NCBI GenBank assembly: GCA_947427035.1
Contig: CANEGK010000011.1
Span: 1 to 57,228, forward strand
Source of the DNA: an uncultured Clostridium sp.
GTDB taxonomy: Bacteria; Bacillota; Clostridia; Oscillospirales; Butyricicoccaceae
Length of the DNA: 57,228 nt
Direction of reading: 5' to 3'
Shown here: in pieces, positions 22,226 through 31,899 of the stretch
Layout: the number at the start of each line of letters is the position of its first letter
Position numbering within the stretch: position 1 is the stretch's first letter
The notes under the pieces: generated by a model
What the model was told of the DNA's origin: nothing
Databases searched by the model: none
Seen by the model: the letters and a program-made list of their open reading frames with translations, nothing else
Translations under genes and position numbers: made by a program

Positions 22226-25200
22226 TTAGTTTGTCTTGGTCCAGGTGAAGGCGAAGGCGGGGTGGCCGACTTTTACATCGAGAACCGGCTTTTCCAGCTG
22301 GGTTTCGGACTGCATTGGATCTTCCTTCAGAGTTAAAGTCAGCTTTCTTTTTGCACCGACACTGCCCGAGCTGGAAAAGTCACCATCATTAAATATAACA
22401 ATTGTGCTTCCAATAGGTATATTTTTAAAATCAAGTTGGAAAGTATCCAGTGCAGCAGTAGTCGTTTTGGAGCTTGTAAACTGGAAAGTTGAAGTAACAT
22501 GGTTGTGGAAGTATGCTCTATATTCCGTCCCGAGATCTGGGTTTTTCTCGTCGATGTCGTAATAACCATCATCGAGTTTTCCCGTTTTGTCAAACAAGAG
22601 CGGCCGCGCAACAATATCACCCGTGGTATTGAGGAAATAGACCGGTTTAGTAAAGCCGATCAGAACAGAACCGCTATATACTTTTTTGCCGTCTACGATG
22701 CTCTCGGTAGCAATAGTATTTACGCTGATAAACTCGGGTGGGATCCGGTCAGGAATTTGGACGTTTTTCAGCGCTTTAAAGGAGTCGACTGTGCCGTCCA
22801 CATTGTGCGCCACGGCTAGACAGAAATACTGGGTACCGGGATCCATATCCTTTTCAAAGTCCTTACGCTCCTCTTTGCCCTTTTCCAAGCGGTTGAAAGA
22901 GCCGAACGTAGGGCTATTGGTGCCGCCGACAGAGGTGGTGCCGTTAATGAAGTTGGCGACCCTTTCGCGGATATTACTGCGGTCCTCTTCAAATGTTCTG
23001 GCATACTGATCGAAAATGGAATACTGCGAGCCGGGCGCTGTGGTCAGCAGCGCGTCAAGGACGGAGAAGGTAGACTCATTGCCATCCTGACCTTTGTCCG
23101 CAACAGTCATTTTATCATCTGGGAAATCCTCGGTGGCATAGTTGGAACTGTCAAATGTCTCACGAAGCAGCGGGGGGATGCCGGCGTAAGCGTACAGCGC
23201 ATAGTACAGCTGCGAGGTCTCGGTGGTTTCAAAGACGACTACCGGGCTTTCGTTGGTCAGCAGAATGGCCGGCTTGGTCACATCGGTCGTGGTGAACTGG
23301 TAGACGTACACCCGTGAAAGCGAGGCGGACGCGCCCTTGAGCACGAAATAGGCGTAATAGGTCGTCTGGCTTTCCAGGTTTTCAACGCGTATTTCGTCGA
23401 CGCCGGTTCCCAGCGCTTTCCGGCCGGTCTTGATGCGCGGACTGCTGAACTTCGGCGCGTAAATAGACTGGCTGGTCGGGGCGCTCAATGTAGGCGGCGT
23501 GGTGACCGTTTTATCGCTGCCGCTTTCAGGGACCTTGTCAGGGGTTACCGGGTTTTTGGTGGAATCCAGAGTGGGCAGCGCAAAGCCGTATTCAGAGCTG
23601 GCCGATGGGGCGTCCGGATCCTGATCCGGGTCCGGGGGCGTGGTGCTATCCAGCGGATATACCGGCGCGAGGGCGTAGTAGACGGTGCCCGGGCGGTTGA
23701 GCTGAAGGCTCATGGTGACGACCGAGTCGCCTGCGTGGAAGGTGGGGTAGGGGCTCATAAACTCGGGTACGTTATAATCGGTGAACTGATGCTCGATTTT
23801 GAAGCCGCCGGGCGTGCTGACGCCGACAAAATCGCCGGGGTGGCTGACATCGACAACGCCGCCCGAGGACAGACCGCGGTTTAAGTAGCTGTTCCAGTTG
23901 TCTTCGGTGATGTTGTTGGAAAGGTTGCGGATGTTGTTGGCCGCGCCGGCCGGCAGCGTCACATTGACGGTGACGTTCTGGCTCCAGGTGGTGGAGTCGG
24001 AAAGCTCTTCGACCTGCGTGACCTCGATGGCGAATTCATAGGTGTATTCTTCGTTCAAAGAGTTGAGCAGAGTGAAGGGAGCGTTGGAAGCCTGCGGGGT
24101 GCCCTTGTAGACCAGCTGCGTCATGCTGCCGCCTTCGGCCTTGCTGCCGTCGGCGGGCGGCAGAAGCTCGAGCTCGCCCAGCTCATACCAGCCGTTGGAA
24201 TCGGGTGTTCTGAGGGCTCGGGTGGTAGCGGTGGCGGGATTAAACAGATCAACCGCTGAGCCCGAAGTGATTTTGTCGCCGTCTTGATCCAGAACGCGGC
24301 CGTAGAGTTTGAACTTCATAATGGTATTCGACCACAGAAAGACGTCGAAGAAAGTGCCGCCCGCGACGCTCTGCGTCGACATCGGGTGCATGGTAAAGCC
24401 CATGTCGACCCGCGCGTCGTCCGGCGAGCCGGTGACGCCGTCGGTCAGACGTATCTGCGCGAACACGGTGGTGAACTCGGGCAGATTCTGCGGGTTGGGC
24501 CGGATGACGTTACGGTTGTTCGAGGTGTCGGCAATGTTGCTGATGCTGAAATAGTAGGTGCCGCCGCTGCTCAGATGAATGGCCTTTTCGTTTTCAAAGA
24601 AAAAGACGGTTTCGCCCTCGGACATCGAGACAGTGACATAGCGGTAGTCGATCCAGGGACCGGTGATGACCTGATCATCGCTTGTGCGCTCGGTCACTTG
24701 GTTCTTTTCAGGGTCGATAATGTCGGCGTCGCGCAGCTGAATGTCCTGCCGTAGCAGCCTTTGCAGCTTGTCAGCCGCCGCTTTGCGTTCACTTTCGGAC
24801 AAGGAGGCGTTTTGCGACGTATTGTAAAGCGTCAGGAAAAGGTCGCCGCCGATGTCCTGCACGCCTTCGCTGAAGATGACGCGCACGTTGGTGTCGGCCA
24901 TGGGCGACGTGCCCTCGGCGTCCGATGTTTTGGAAAAGGTCTGGCGGGCGGTGGGCGGTTGGTTGTCCTCGGTATTGATGGTCACCATTTTGACCGTTTC
25001 AGAATAGTTGCCCGCATCATCCTGGGCGACGTAGTAAAGATCGTAGGCGTGCTGCGCCGTCAGCCCGGTGACATTGATGGTCACATCGCGGTTGGCTGCG
25101 GCGGTCAGCTTGCCGGATTTGACGACGTTGCCCATGCCGTTGGCAACCTGCATTTTGGCGGCCTCGCTGTCCAGTGTCGGCGGTTCGCTCTGCCCGGCCA

Positions 25201-27355
25201 GCGGCAGCGGGTATTGCTGGCCCTGCTGCACGGCGACCCAGTAAATGGTGCCCTTTTCATTGAGCGCGGCCGTCAGCCCGACCGAGGTCGGCTTGATGGC
25301 GGTGGGGGTCGGTTCGGTCAAAAAGACAGGGGGGGTGCCGTCAACCGTTGTGAAGGTGATTTTGCTGACGGGCGAGTTCTTGCCGCCGTCGGCGTCGATG
25401 AGACAGAGGTACAGGTCGTAGCTTTCAAGCTCCTGTAAGCTGACGCCGTTGACTTGGAACACATCGATGACGTTTTTGGTCATGTCGCGAATGCCGAAGC
25501 CCTTGTTGCCGCTGACCGATCCGGCCTTCAAGTCCTGCACGGTGGGGGCGGTGCTGCCCTTGGGCAGAACGGCGTAATAAAGCTGGCAGCTCTTGGTTGA
25601 CATAACGGTGACGAGGGCGGAATCGCGGGTGATTTTGGACATAGTCGGGTAGCCCTTTGCAAAGGCAGGCACCGAACTGTCCGGCGTGGTGAAAGCGGTC
25701 ACCTTGACGGGGCTGTACTGCTGGCGGTTGTCCACCAGAATGGCGGACAAATAATAGGAGCCGTCCATGTTCAGCTTTTTGAGCTGGACGGTCGTTTCGG
25801 TGCTCGACGAACCGATGGCCAGCGTGCCGCTTTGAATGATTTTATTGGAGTAGGCAGCCGGGCTCAAAAGCTCGGTTTCGCCGACCGATCCGTCGCTCAG
25901 CGAGGTGAGCGCCCAGTAGACGGTGCCCTTTTTGTTGGTGCTGAAAACAATATCGGCCGATTCGGGCGCCACGTTGCGCGCCACCGGATAACCCGCCAGG
26001 AAGCGGGGATCGGCCGACGATTCGGCCGCCGTCTTGGAATCCATTTTTTCGCCGTAAATATCGGCGGAAATGCCCGGGCGCACGGTGACGCTGTCGGGCA
26101 GCATAGAGACAGAGGAATCAGCTGCGCTGACTTCAAGGTGAGAAATGTCGCCGCTGCCGGTGACTTTGGTCTTGACGTCAAGGTTCAAAAGATCGACGGT
26201 GCCGTTGACGTCGACGACGACGGAGGAGTTGACCGCCTTTTCATCGATAGTGACCTTAGATGCAGTACCCTGCGCGATGGTCAGCGTGGAGTTGGGCGTC
26301 AGGTTGACGGCTTCTTTGATGTTGCCGGAAAGCTGGACGCCGATGCCGGTTTCACCGTCCACCTCGATGAGTTCCAGACCGAAGCCGGTAGGGGTACGAT
26401 CCTCAAGGTAGGCACTGGTGCGGACGCTGGTGTGCGTCACATCGGTGTCGCCTTCGGCGCGGATGGTGACAAACTGGTTGCGGATGCTGTCGACCAGCAT
26501 GGAATCGGCTTTGACGTTGCGCAGAATGATACTGCTGTCGCCCTTCTGGCTTTCGCCGGCGCCGCTGGCAATGATTTTGCCCAGGACGGTGACGTTTTCA
26601 AGCAGAACGTCGCCCAGGTCAATGCCGCCGGTCAGATACAAATCACCGGCGATGACGGTATTGCGCAGTATAATGCCGGAAGAATTGATCATGACGTTGC
26701 CGTAGACGCTGCCCAGCGAATGCTCGCCCGGCTCGTTGACGAGCGTGCCGATGGCGCGCGACAGCACGGCGGCCATTTCGCCGCGCGTCATGCTGCCGTC
26801 AGGGTGGAAGGTGCCGTCCGGGTAGCCGTTGATGATGCCGATTTTAGTGGCCGCTTCGACATAGCTGCGGCTCCATTCGCTGAAGTCGCGACTGTCTGAA
26901 AAGCCAAGCGTTTCGCCCTGGCTGGCTTCCAGCATCAGGTTGCGTGCCAAAAGCACGACAGCCTGCTCACGGGTCAGCGGCTCGTTGGGGGCGGCCGTTT
27001 TTTCAGACGTGCCCTGGAAATACCCGACGTTGTAGGCAATGCCGATATCCTCGCTGTACCAGTCGGCTGTGCTCACATCGGTAAAGGGGTGGGTGACCGA
27101 GCCGGAATAGCCGAAGGCACGGTTAATCATGGTGATGAACTCAGCGCGGGTAATGCTGCGGTTGGGGTCCAGGTTGCCGTCCACATCACCGCGCATGACG
27201 TCCCAGTCGGTCAGCTTTTGCAGATAGGGATCCGTCCAGGCGGCCTGCGCCGAAAACGAAACAGCCGGGAACATGCCGCACAGCAGAAACAAGGCCAGAG
27301 AAAAAGCGGCCGCCCGGTATAAAGTATTTTTCATTGTTTTTTTTGCTCTTTTCAT
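22226..27355 (-). CDS. Giant SLH-domain surface protein, 1709 aa
   Basis: A signal peptide (about 1-38, ending SAQAA) is followed by three SLH domains at about 39-205 (each with the TRAEF, TREQA or TRGEMA motif), so the protein should anchor to the cell wall. Residues ~210-430 are short beta repeats (GNVMINSSGIILRNTVIAGD, LENVTVLGKI), like a beta-helix or bactofilin-type stack. The rest is a chain of Fn3/Ig-like modules with G-T-(V/I)-Y-W/Y strands (GTVYWAL, GTIYWVAV, GTVYYALA). The start is ATG 27355 nine bases after GAGGG; the frame upstream lies in the PilZ gene. The gap to that gene is 19 bases. It could be an S-layer or surface fibre protein. Confidence 0.85.
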   Translation of the reverse strand: MKRAKKTMKNTLYRAAAFSLALFLLCGMFPAVSFSAQAAWTDPYLQKLTDWDVMRGDVDGNLDPNRSITRAEFITMINRAFGYSGSVTHPFTDVSTADWYSEDIGIAYNVGYFQGTSEKTAAPNEPLTREQAVVLLARNLMLEASQGETLGFSDSRDFSEWSRSYVEAATKIGIINGYPDGTFHPDGSMTRGEMAAVLSRAIGTLVNEPGEHSLGSVYGNVMINSSGIILRNTVIAGDLYLTGGIDLGDVLLENVTVLGKIIASGAGESQKGDSSIILRNVKADSMLVDSIRNQFVTIRAEGDTDVTHTSVRTSAYLEDRTPTGFGLELIEVDGETGIGVQLSGNIKEAVNLTPNSTLTIAQGTASKVTIDEKAVNSSVVVDVNGTVDLLNLDVKTKVTGSGDISHLEVSAADSSVSMLPDSVTVRPGISADIYGEKMDSKTAAESSADPRFLAGYPVARNVAPESADIVFSTNKKGTVYWALTSLSDGSVGETELLSPAAYSNKIIQSGTLAIGSSSTETTVQLKKLNMDGSYYLSAILVDNRQQYSPVKVTAFTTPDSSVPAFAKGYPTMSKITRDSALVTVMSTKSCQLYYAVLPKGSTAPTVQDLKAGSVSGNKGFGIRDMTKNVIDVFQVNGVSLQELESYDLYLCLIDADGGKNSPVSKITFTTVDGTPPVFLTEPTPTAIKPTSVGLTAALNEKGTIYWVAVQQGQQYPLPLAGQSEPPTLDSEAAKMQVANGMGNVVKSGKLTAAANRDVTINVTGLTAQHAYDLYYVAQDDAGNYSETVKMVTINTEDNQPPTARQTFSKTSDAEGTSPMADTNVRVIFSEGVQDIGGDLFLTLYNTSQNASLSESERKAAADKLQRLLRQDIQLRDADIIDPEKNQVTERTSDDQVITGPWIDYRYVTVSMSEGETVFFFENEKAIHLSSGGTYYFSISNIADTSNNRNVIRPNPQNLPEFTTVFAQIRLTDGVTGSPDDARVDMGFTMHPMSTQSVAGGTFFDVFLWSNTIMKFKLYGRVLDQDGDKITSGSAVDLFNPATATTRALRTPDSNGWYELGELELLPPADGSKAEGGSMTQLVYKGTPQASNAPFTLLNSLNEEYTYEFAIEVTQVEELSDSTTWSQNVTVNVTLPAGAANNIRNLSNNITEDNWNSYLNRGLSSGGVVDVSHPGDFVGVSTPGGFKIEHQFTDYNVPEFMSPYPTFHAGDSVVTMSLQLNRPGTVYYALAPVYPLDSTTPPDPDQDPDAPSASSEYGFALPTLDSTKNPVTPDKVPESGSDKTVTTPPTLSAPTSQSIYAPKFSSPRIKTGRKALGTGVDEIRVENLESQTTYYAYFVLKGASASLSRVYVYQFTTTDVTKPAILLTNESPVVVFETTETSQLYYALYAYAGIPPLLRETFDSSNYATEDFPDDKMTVADKGQDGNESTFSVLDALLTTAPGSQYSIFDQYARTFEEDRSNIRERVANFINGTTSVGGTNSPTFGSFNRLEKGKEERKDFEKDMDPGTQYFCLAVAHNVDGTVDSFKALKNVQIPDRIPPEFISVNTIATESIVDGKKVYSGSVLIGFTKPVYFLNTTGDIVARPLLFDKTGKLDDGYYDIDEKNPDLGTEYRAYFHNHVTSTFQFTSSKTTTAALDTFQLDFKNIPIGSTIVIFNDGDFSSSGSVGAKRKLTLTLKEDPMQSETQLEKPVLDVKVGHPAFAFTWTKTN

Positions 27356-27374
27356 GTGTAAAGCCCTCGCTTGC

Positions 27375-27965
27375 TTAGAGTCGGTTGTTTTGTTCGAGCT
27401 GAACGGTGAAGACAGCCTCGCGTATGAGCGCTTCTTCATCGTTGCACATGTCAATGAATTTGGCTGCGTAAAGCGGTGTGCCGCGAACGGATGGGCGTTC
27501 ACGCAAAATCTGGCAGCAGAGAATAAGCGGCTGTGGAGTAATGGGGATGACCACTTCTATTCGATCGCCCCTGGCCAAAGGCCCGTCACAGAAAAAGGCG
27601 ATGCCCCCACAGCTGAGATCATGCGATTCTATTTTGCGGCGGCCGCGCCAGGCGCAGCTTACCGGATAGACAAACGTGTCAAAACGGATGGGGATGCGCA
27701 GGTTCTGCCGCACGTCTTCGCCGAGAATCTGCTGCTTTTTCAGAATGACGACACCGCCGCTTTCGCTCAGGATTCGCCCGAGCAGCGGCGGCGCGTCGGG
27801 CGACATGCCGACAAGCTGTAAAAGTTCATGCTCCAGCACGACGGCGGTTTTCCCGTCCAGCACGCGGATGCGCAGCTCGTCACAGTCCGGATCATTTTCC
27901 AGTCGGCCGTGCGCCAAGGGATAATTACTGCTGTCAAGCAGCAGATATGTATCGGTCTGGCTCAT
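27375..27965 (-). CDS. PilZ-domain protein (c-di-GMP receptor)
   Basis: 196 aa. The N-terminal half (1-82) is an unassigned beta-rich domain. The PilZ motifs follow: R86-x3-R90 (RQNLR) and D116-x-S-x2-G (DLSCGG), then FFCDGPLARGDRIEVVIPI and YAAKFIDM. The two binding motifs are intact, so c-di-GMP binding is expected. The start ATG overlaps the stop of the FlhX gene by four bases (translation coupling), and the giant SLH gene follows. This places a c-di-GMP receptor between export-apparatus-like proteins and surface proteins. Confidence 0.85.
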   Translation of the reverse strand: MSQTDTYLLLDSSNYPLAHGRLENDPDCDELRIRVLDGKTAVVLEHELLQLVGMSPDAPPLLGRILSESGGVVILKKQQILGEDVRQNLRIPIRFDTFVYPVSCAWRGRRKIESHDLSCGGIAFFCDGPLARGDRIEVVIPITPQPLILCCQILRERPSVRGTPLYAAKFIDMCNDEEALIREAVFTVQLEQNNRL

Positions 27966-28291
27966 GATGAAACCCCTTTCTCCTGAGCGGAAGTGTTTTC
28001 GGCGTTTTTGGCTTTCTCCGCTGGATCAAAGTGCAGAAAATACACATAGATTTCTACGATCGCCTTGTAAAGCTCTTCGGGGATCTCCTGGCCCAGCTTG
28101 AGCTGAGTCAGGACGGTGGCAAGCGAGTTGTCTTCATAAATGGGAACGCCGCTGTCGGCGGCGGTTTCCACAATTTTTTCCGCCATATAGCCCATGCCCG
28201 AAGCGACGACAACCGGCGCCGCATCATGGGCGCCGAATTGCAGGGCAACGGCCTTGCGCGAAGCGCCCTGTGTGCCTTTAGACTTTGACAT
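27962..28291 (-). CDS. FlhB C-terminal-domain homologue (FlhX/YlqH)
   Basis: 109 aa. It matches the cytoplasmic C-terminal domain of FlhB/EscU after the autocleavage site: AVALQFGAHDAAPVVVASGMG, then AEKIVETAADSGVPIYED, LATVLTQLKLGQEIPEELYKAI. It lacks the transmembrane part and the NPTH cleavage motif. In Bacillus YlqH can partly replace the cleaved FlhB domain, so a role in export-substrate switching is plausible. The start ATG overlaps the end of the FliK/YlqG-like gene (14 bases), matching the ylqG-ylqH pairing. Confidence 0.88.
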   Translation of the reverse strand: MSKSKGTQGASRKAVALQFGAHDAAPVVVASGMGYMAEKIVETAADSGVPIYEDNSLATVLTQLKLGQEIPEELYKAIVEIYVYFLHFDPAEKAKNAENTSAQEKGVSS

Positions 28292-29717
28292 TTACGCTGT
28301 TCTTCCTTTCAAAAATTTGCGGGAACACCTCGGTCAGCGTAACCGGACGCTCCATTTTGCGCACGCTGACGGCGGCCGGTGTCAGGCCGTTCTGTGTGAG
28401 AATTTGCGCCAGGGACTGCTCGATCTGCCGGGAGAAAGGGACGACCCGCTCCGGGCAGGAAATGTGAATGTCCACCTCGCGCCCGGTGCTTGAAATAATG
28501 ACGTCAAACAATCCAAGCGCCTGTACATCCATTTTAAATAATATTTTTACTGTATGGCCCTGGCGTTTGTCGGCCTGGCCGCCGTTTTTGTCTTCGGCGT
28601 CGGGGTCGACCCACATTTCGGAAAAAAGGAATTTCCCGTCCCATTCCAGCGGGATAAGATAGTGGTTGACCGGCATGTAGACGCTTTCGTTGATCAGCAT
28701 GGCGGCCACAAGCTGCTGGAAAACCTGCTGCGTGGCCGCATCGCCTTCACCGCTGAGCGCATGGGCGGCGGCGTTGGACAGATGCTGCGCAAACTGGTTG
28801 GCGGCCGAAGCCTTATTAAATTCGCTGGAACGCAGCAGGGTGAGAAGCTCCTGATCGCTGAAGCCGCCCAGCTGATCCTTCAGCGTGCCATAGCTGACCA
28901 GCCGGCGGAAGGCCTGAAGCAGGTTTTCCTGCGAGCCGTTTTCATACCGCGCCATGTCGAGCGTCAAAAGGCTGAGCAGCCCGCGGGAAACGCCCAGATC
29001 ATGCGTCCGCCCCACATAGGCGGACATGTGGGGGAAGACTTCCTGCTGGAGCAGCGCCAGGCCGCTCTGCCTGTCCCCGGCAGCAATGGCGTTTTCCATT
29101 TGCGCAGTTAGTTCGCGGAGCTTTTCCGCCCAGCTGGCAGGCATGGCGTCGGCCATGCCGCGCAGGTTGCGGAGAATGTTCCCTTCAATATGTTCGGTGG
29201 AAGAGTAGTCTGCGTAGGTTTTCAAAAAAAGAAGGATGTCCTGCCGCACACTGTCCGACGACGCGCGTGCATAAGCGTTGCGAAGCAGGGCGAAAAGAAC
29301 CCCGCCGAAGCGGGTGCCGGCCTTGAACTGACCGGTCATAAAACTGAGAAGCTCCCCCTCGTCCATATGCAGCATTTCCATGACCTGGGCCATTTCGGCG
29401 GCCAGTCCCTCGCTCATGCCGGAGAGGACGACGGTGCCTTCCCGGCCGGAAAAAAGCGCGGACAGGCTTTCGGCCAGGCTGGGCGCTTCGCGCAGGCGCT
29501 GCAAAAAGGTCTGGAAATTGGAATCGTACCGGATATTTTCAAAGCTTCCGAGCGAACCGTTGTCCTGCTGCTCGGTTTTTCCGTCCGCCCGGCCGACGCG
29601 GCTGGGATCGGGAACATTTTGAATTTGCGTGCTGTCGGGCGAAAGCGGTATGTTGCGATTGATGACTGTATTGTCATAACCCGGTACCGGGTTGGTCGCA
29701 TTTAAAATCTCCGGCAT
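28278..29717 (-). CDS. FliK C-terminal-domain-like protein (YlqG-like)
   Basis: 479 aa, cytoplasmic by composition. Residues 1-60 are polar and disordered-like, and about 70-370 are largely alpha-helical. The last ~110 aa (HTVKILFKMDVQALGLFDVI through VDIHISCPERVV and QSLAQILTQNGLTP) resemble the FliK hook-length domain core, in which L-G-x-V strands precede a helix. It precedes an FlhB-like gene as in ylqG-ylqH of Bacillus. The assignment rests on context plus the C-terminal pattern. ATG 29717 has GGGGGG nine bases upstream. It heads the minus-strand operon and is divergent from cheA. Confidence 0.6.
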   Translation of the reverse strand: MPEILNATNPVPGYDNTVINRNIPLSPDSTQIQNVPDPSRVGRADGKTEQQDNGSLGSFENIRYDSNFQTFLQRLREAPSLAESLSALFSGREGTVVLSGMSEGLAAEMAQVMEMLHMDEGELLSFMTGQFKAGTRFGGVLFALLRNAYARASSDSVRQDILLFLKTYADYSSTEHIEGNILRNLRGMADAMPASWAEKLRELTAQMENAIAAGDRQSGLALLQQEVFPHMSAYVGRTHDLGVSRGLLSLLTLDMARYENGSQENLLQAFRRLVSYGTLKDQLGGFSDQELLTLLRSSEFNKASAANQFAQHLSNAAAHALSGEGDAATQQVFQQLVAAMLINESVYMPVNHYLIPLEWDGKFLFSEMWVDPDAEDKNGGQADKRQGHTVKILFKMDVQALGLFDVIISSTGREVDIHISCPERVVPFSRQIEQSLAQILTQNGLTPAAVSVRKMERPVTLTEVFPQIFERKNSVNVKV

Positions 29718-29755
29718 CTTTTGGACCCCCCAAAGATAAAACGTTACAAAAACTA

Positions 29756-29782
29756 TTAATTTTTACTGCGCGGTGCCGATAA
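29756..29782 (+). promoter_or_regulatory. Sigma-28 (SigD)-type promoter of cheAWRB
   Basis: TTAA (29756-29759), 15-base spacer, GCCGATAA (29775-29782), 33 bases before the cheA start. The same layout occurs at 41797-41823 and, weaker, at 34516-34542. Confidence 0.85.
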
Positions 29783-29815
29783 ATAATAAAGATACTAAAA
29801 AAGGCGGTGTTTATC

Positions 29816-31876
29816 ATGGGCAGCGGCAATGATATTCTCGATATGTATATTTACGAAACGAATCTGCTTTTGGAGCAATTGGAAGCGATTGTCCTGGAGG
29901 CGGAAAAGGCAAACATCTTTTCACAGGATAACGTCAACGAGATTTTCCGCATCATGCACACCATTAAGGGATCGTCGGCGATGATGGAGTTTGACACGCT
30001 CGGCACCATCGCGCACCGGATTGAAGATTTGTTCTTCATCATCCGCGAAAAGACAATGGATGTGGTCCCCGACGCAGATCGCCCGGCGCTGTTTGACTTG
30101 GTTTTTCAATCTATCGATTACTTCCGCGGCGAAGTGGAAAAGATTGAAGCCAATGAACCGCTCTCTAAAGATATCGACAACTTCCTGGCAAATATTAATA
30201 GCCTGATCTCTAAAATTAAAGGAGAAAACACTGGAAATGCACCGGCGCCTGCGGCGGCGCCCCCGGCCAAAGAAGAAAAGCCGGCTGCCGAAGCGGTGGC
30301 GATCGCCGACGGCAATAAGGAATTTCCCTATGAGCTGCGCGTATATTTTGACGAGGGCTGCGGGATGGAGAGCCTGCGCGCTTTTATGCTGGTCACCGCT
30401 ATCCGTGATTTTTGCGCCGAGTCTGACTTTATTTTCGAGCCTGCCGACGTGGAAACCAACAGCGCCTCTTCTGAACAGGTCATTGAGAATGGCTTCCGCC
30501 TGATGTTCCGCCACGCGGAAAACCGGGACAGCGCCATTTCTGTCGTGAGCTCGTCAGGAACGGTCAAGTCTTATCAGGCACAGGATTTTCAATACGAAGA
30601 GCCGGCAAAGAAAGAGCAGGCAGAAGCATCGCCGGCCGCTGGCGCGGCCCCGGCCAGCCACCCGTCTGCCGCCGCTGCCGGGCAGCAGCATTCTAAAGAG
30701 AGCCTGGTCAGCGTCAACCTCAGCAAGCTTGAGCAACTTTCGGCCATTGTGGGGGAAATTGTTATCACCGAGTCGATGGTGACCTCGTCGCCCGATCTCA
30801 AAGGGCTCAACTTGGACATTTTTACAAAATCCGCCCGTCAGCTTCGCAAATTGACCGACGAGTTGCAGGACGTTTCCATGTCGCTGCGGCTGGTGCCGGT
30901 TTCCGCCACTTTCCAAAAAATGAACCGCATTGTCCGCGACATGAGCAAAAAGCTCAACAAGCGCGCCAAACTGACGCTGGTGGGCGAGGACACCGAGGTG
31001 GACAAGACCATTGTCGACAGCTTGGGCGACCCCATCATGCATATCGTGCGCAACTCGATGGACCACGGCCTTGAAGAGACGGAAGCGGCCCGCATTGCGG
31101 CCGGAAAGGATCCGGTCGGCGAAATCACCCTGTCCGCCAGGGATACGGGAAGCGAAGTCATCATTGAAATCAAGGACGACGGGCAGGGCGTCAATTATGA
31201 CGCCGTGCTGAAAAAAGCCATTCGGCAGGGGATTGCGTCGCCCGATGTCGAGTATTCCAAAAAGGAAATCCTTAATTTCCTCATGATGCCCGGTTTTTCC
31301 ACCAATGTCGAAGTGACCGAGTTTTCGGGCAGAGGGGTCGGAATGGACGTCGTCAAGCGGAATATTGAAGAGGTGGGCGGCACGGTTTCGCTAACCAGCG
31401 AGCCCGGCGAAGGCATGACGACGACGCTGAAAATCCCCCTGACCATGGCAATTATGGATGGAATGGAGGTTTCGGTCGGCAATTCGATTTTCACCATTCC
31501 CATCAACAACATCCGGCAGAGCTTCAAGGCGGCCGGCAAGGACATTGTTCACGATTCGGCCAACGGCGAGATGATAGATTGTATCGGCAACTTTTACCCC
31601 ATTATCCGCACAAAGAATTTTTACCGTCTGGAAAACGGCTGTGAAAATATTGAGGACGGTATTCTGCTCTGGCTGGAATCGGGAGATTATTCATATTGCC
31701 TGTTTGTCGACGAGCTGCTGGGTGAACAGCAGGTGGTTGTCAAGCAGCTTCCCGGCTGCGTCAACAGCTATAATATCAAAAAATACGGCATCAACGGCTG
31801 CACCCTTCTGGGTGATGGAAGCATCAGCATTATTTTAGATGTGGCCAATCTTTATGTAGCGGCGCACGGCGCGTGA
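29816..31876 (+). CDS. cheA: Chemotaxis histidine kinase CheA
   Basis: 686 aa. P1/HPt: IMHTIKGSSAMMEF with phospho-acceptor His48. P2-like response-regulator-binding domain at about 168-260 (YELRVYFDEGCGMESLRAFM). A disordered Ala/Pro linker precedes P3 dimerisation (about 300-365). P4 kinase: N box HIVRNSMDHGLE, G1 IEIKDDGQGVN, G2 GRGVGMDVVK. P5 (CheW-like) is the last ~140 aa. CheA phosphorylates CheY and CheB at receptor arrays. The start is ATG 29816; GTG at 29807 lies too close to AAGGCGG. First gene of a four-gene operon. Confidence 0.97.
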   Translation: MGSGNDILDMYIYETNLLLEQLEAIVLEAEKANIFSQDNVNEIFRIMHTIKGSSAMMEFDTLGTIAHRIEDLFFIIREKTMDVVPDADRPALFDLVFQSIDYFRGEVEKIEANEPLSKDIDNFLANINSLISKIKGENTGNAPAPAAAPPAKEEKPAAEAVAIADGNKEFPYELRVYFDEGCGMESLRAFMLVTAIRDFCAESDFIFEPADVETNSASSEQVIENGFRLMFRHAENRDSAISVVSSSGTVKSYQAQDFQYEEPAKKEQAEASPAAGAAPASHPSAAAAGQQHSKESLVSVNLSKLEQLSAIVGEIVITESMVTSSPDLKGLNLDIFTKSARQLRKLTDELQDVSMSLRLVPVSATFQKMNRIVRDMSKKLNKRAKLTLVGEDTEVDKTIVDSLGDPIMHIVRNSMDHGLEETEAARIAAGKDPVGEITLSARDTGSEVIIEIKDDGQGVNYDAVLKKAIRQGIASPDVEYSKKEILNFLMMPGFSTNVEVTEFSGRGVGMDVVKRNIEEVGGTVSLTSEPGEGMTTTLKIPLTMAIMDGMEVSVGNSIFTIPINNIRQSFKAAGKDIVHDSANGEMIDCIGNFYPIIRTKNFYRLENGCENIEDGILLWLESGDYSYCLFVDELLGEQQVVVKQLPGCVNSYNIKKYGINGCTLLGDGSISIILDVANLYVAAHGA

Positions 31877-31899
31877 TAGGAAAAGGAGGAGCATCGCCA

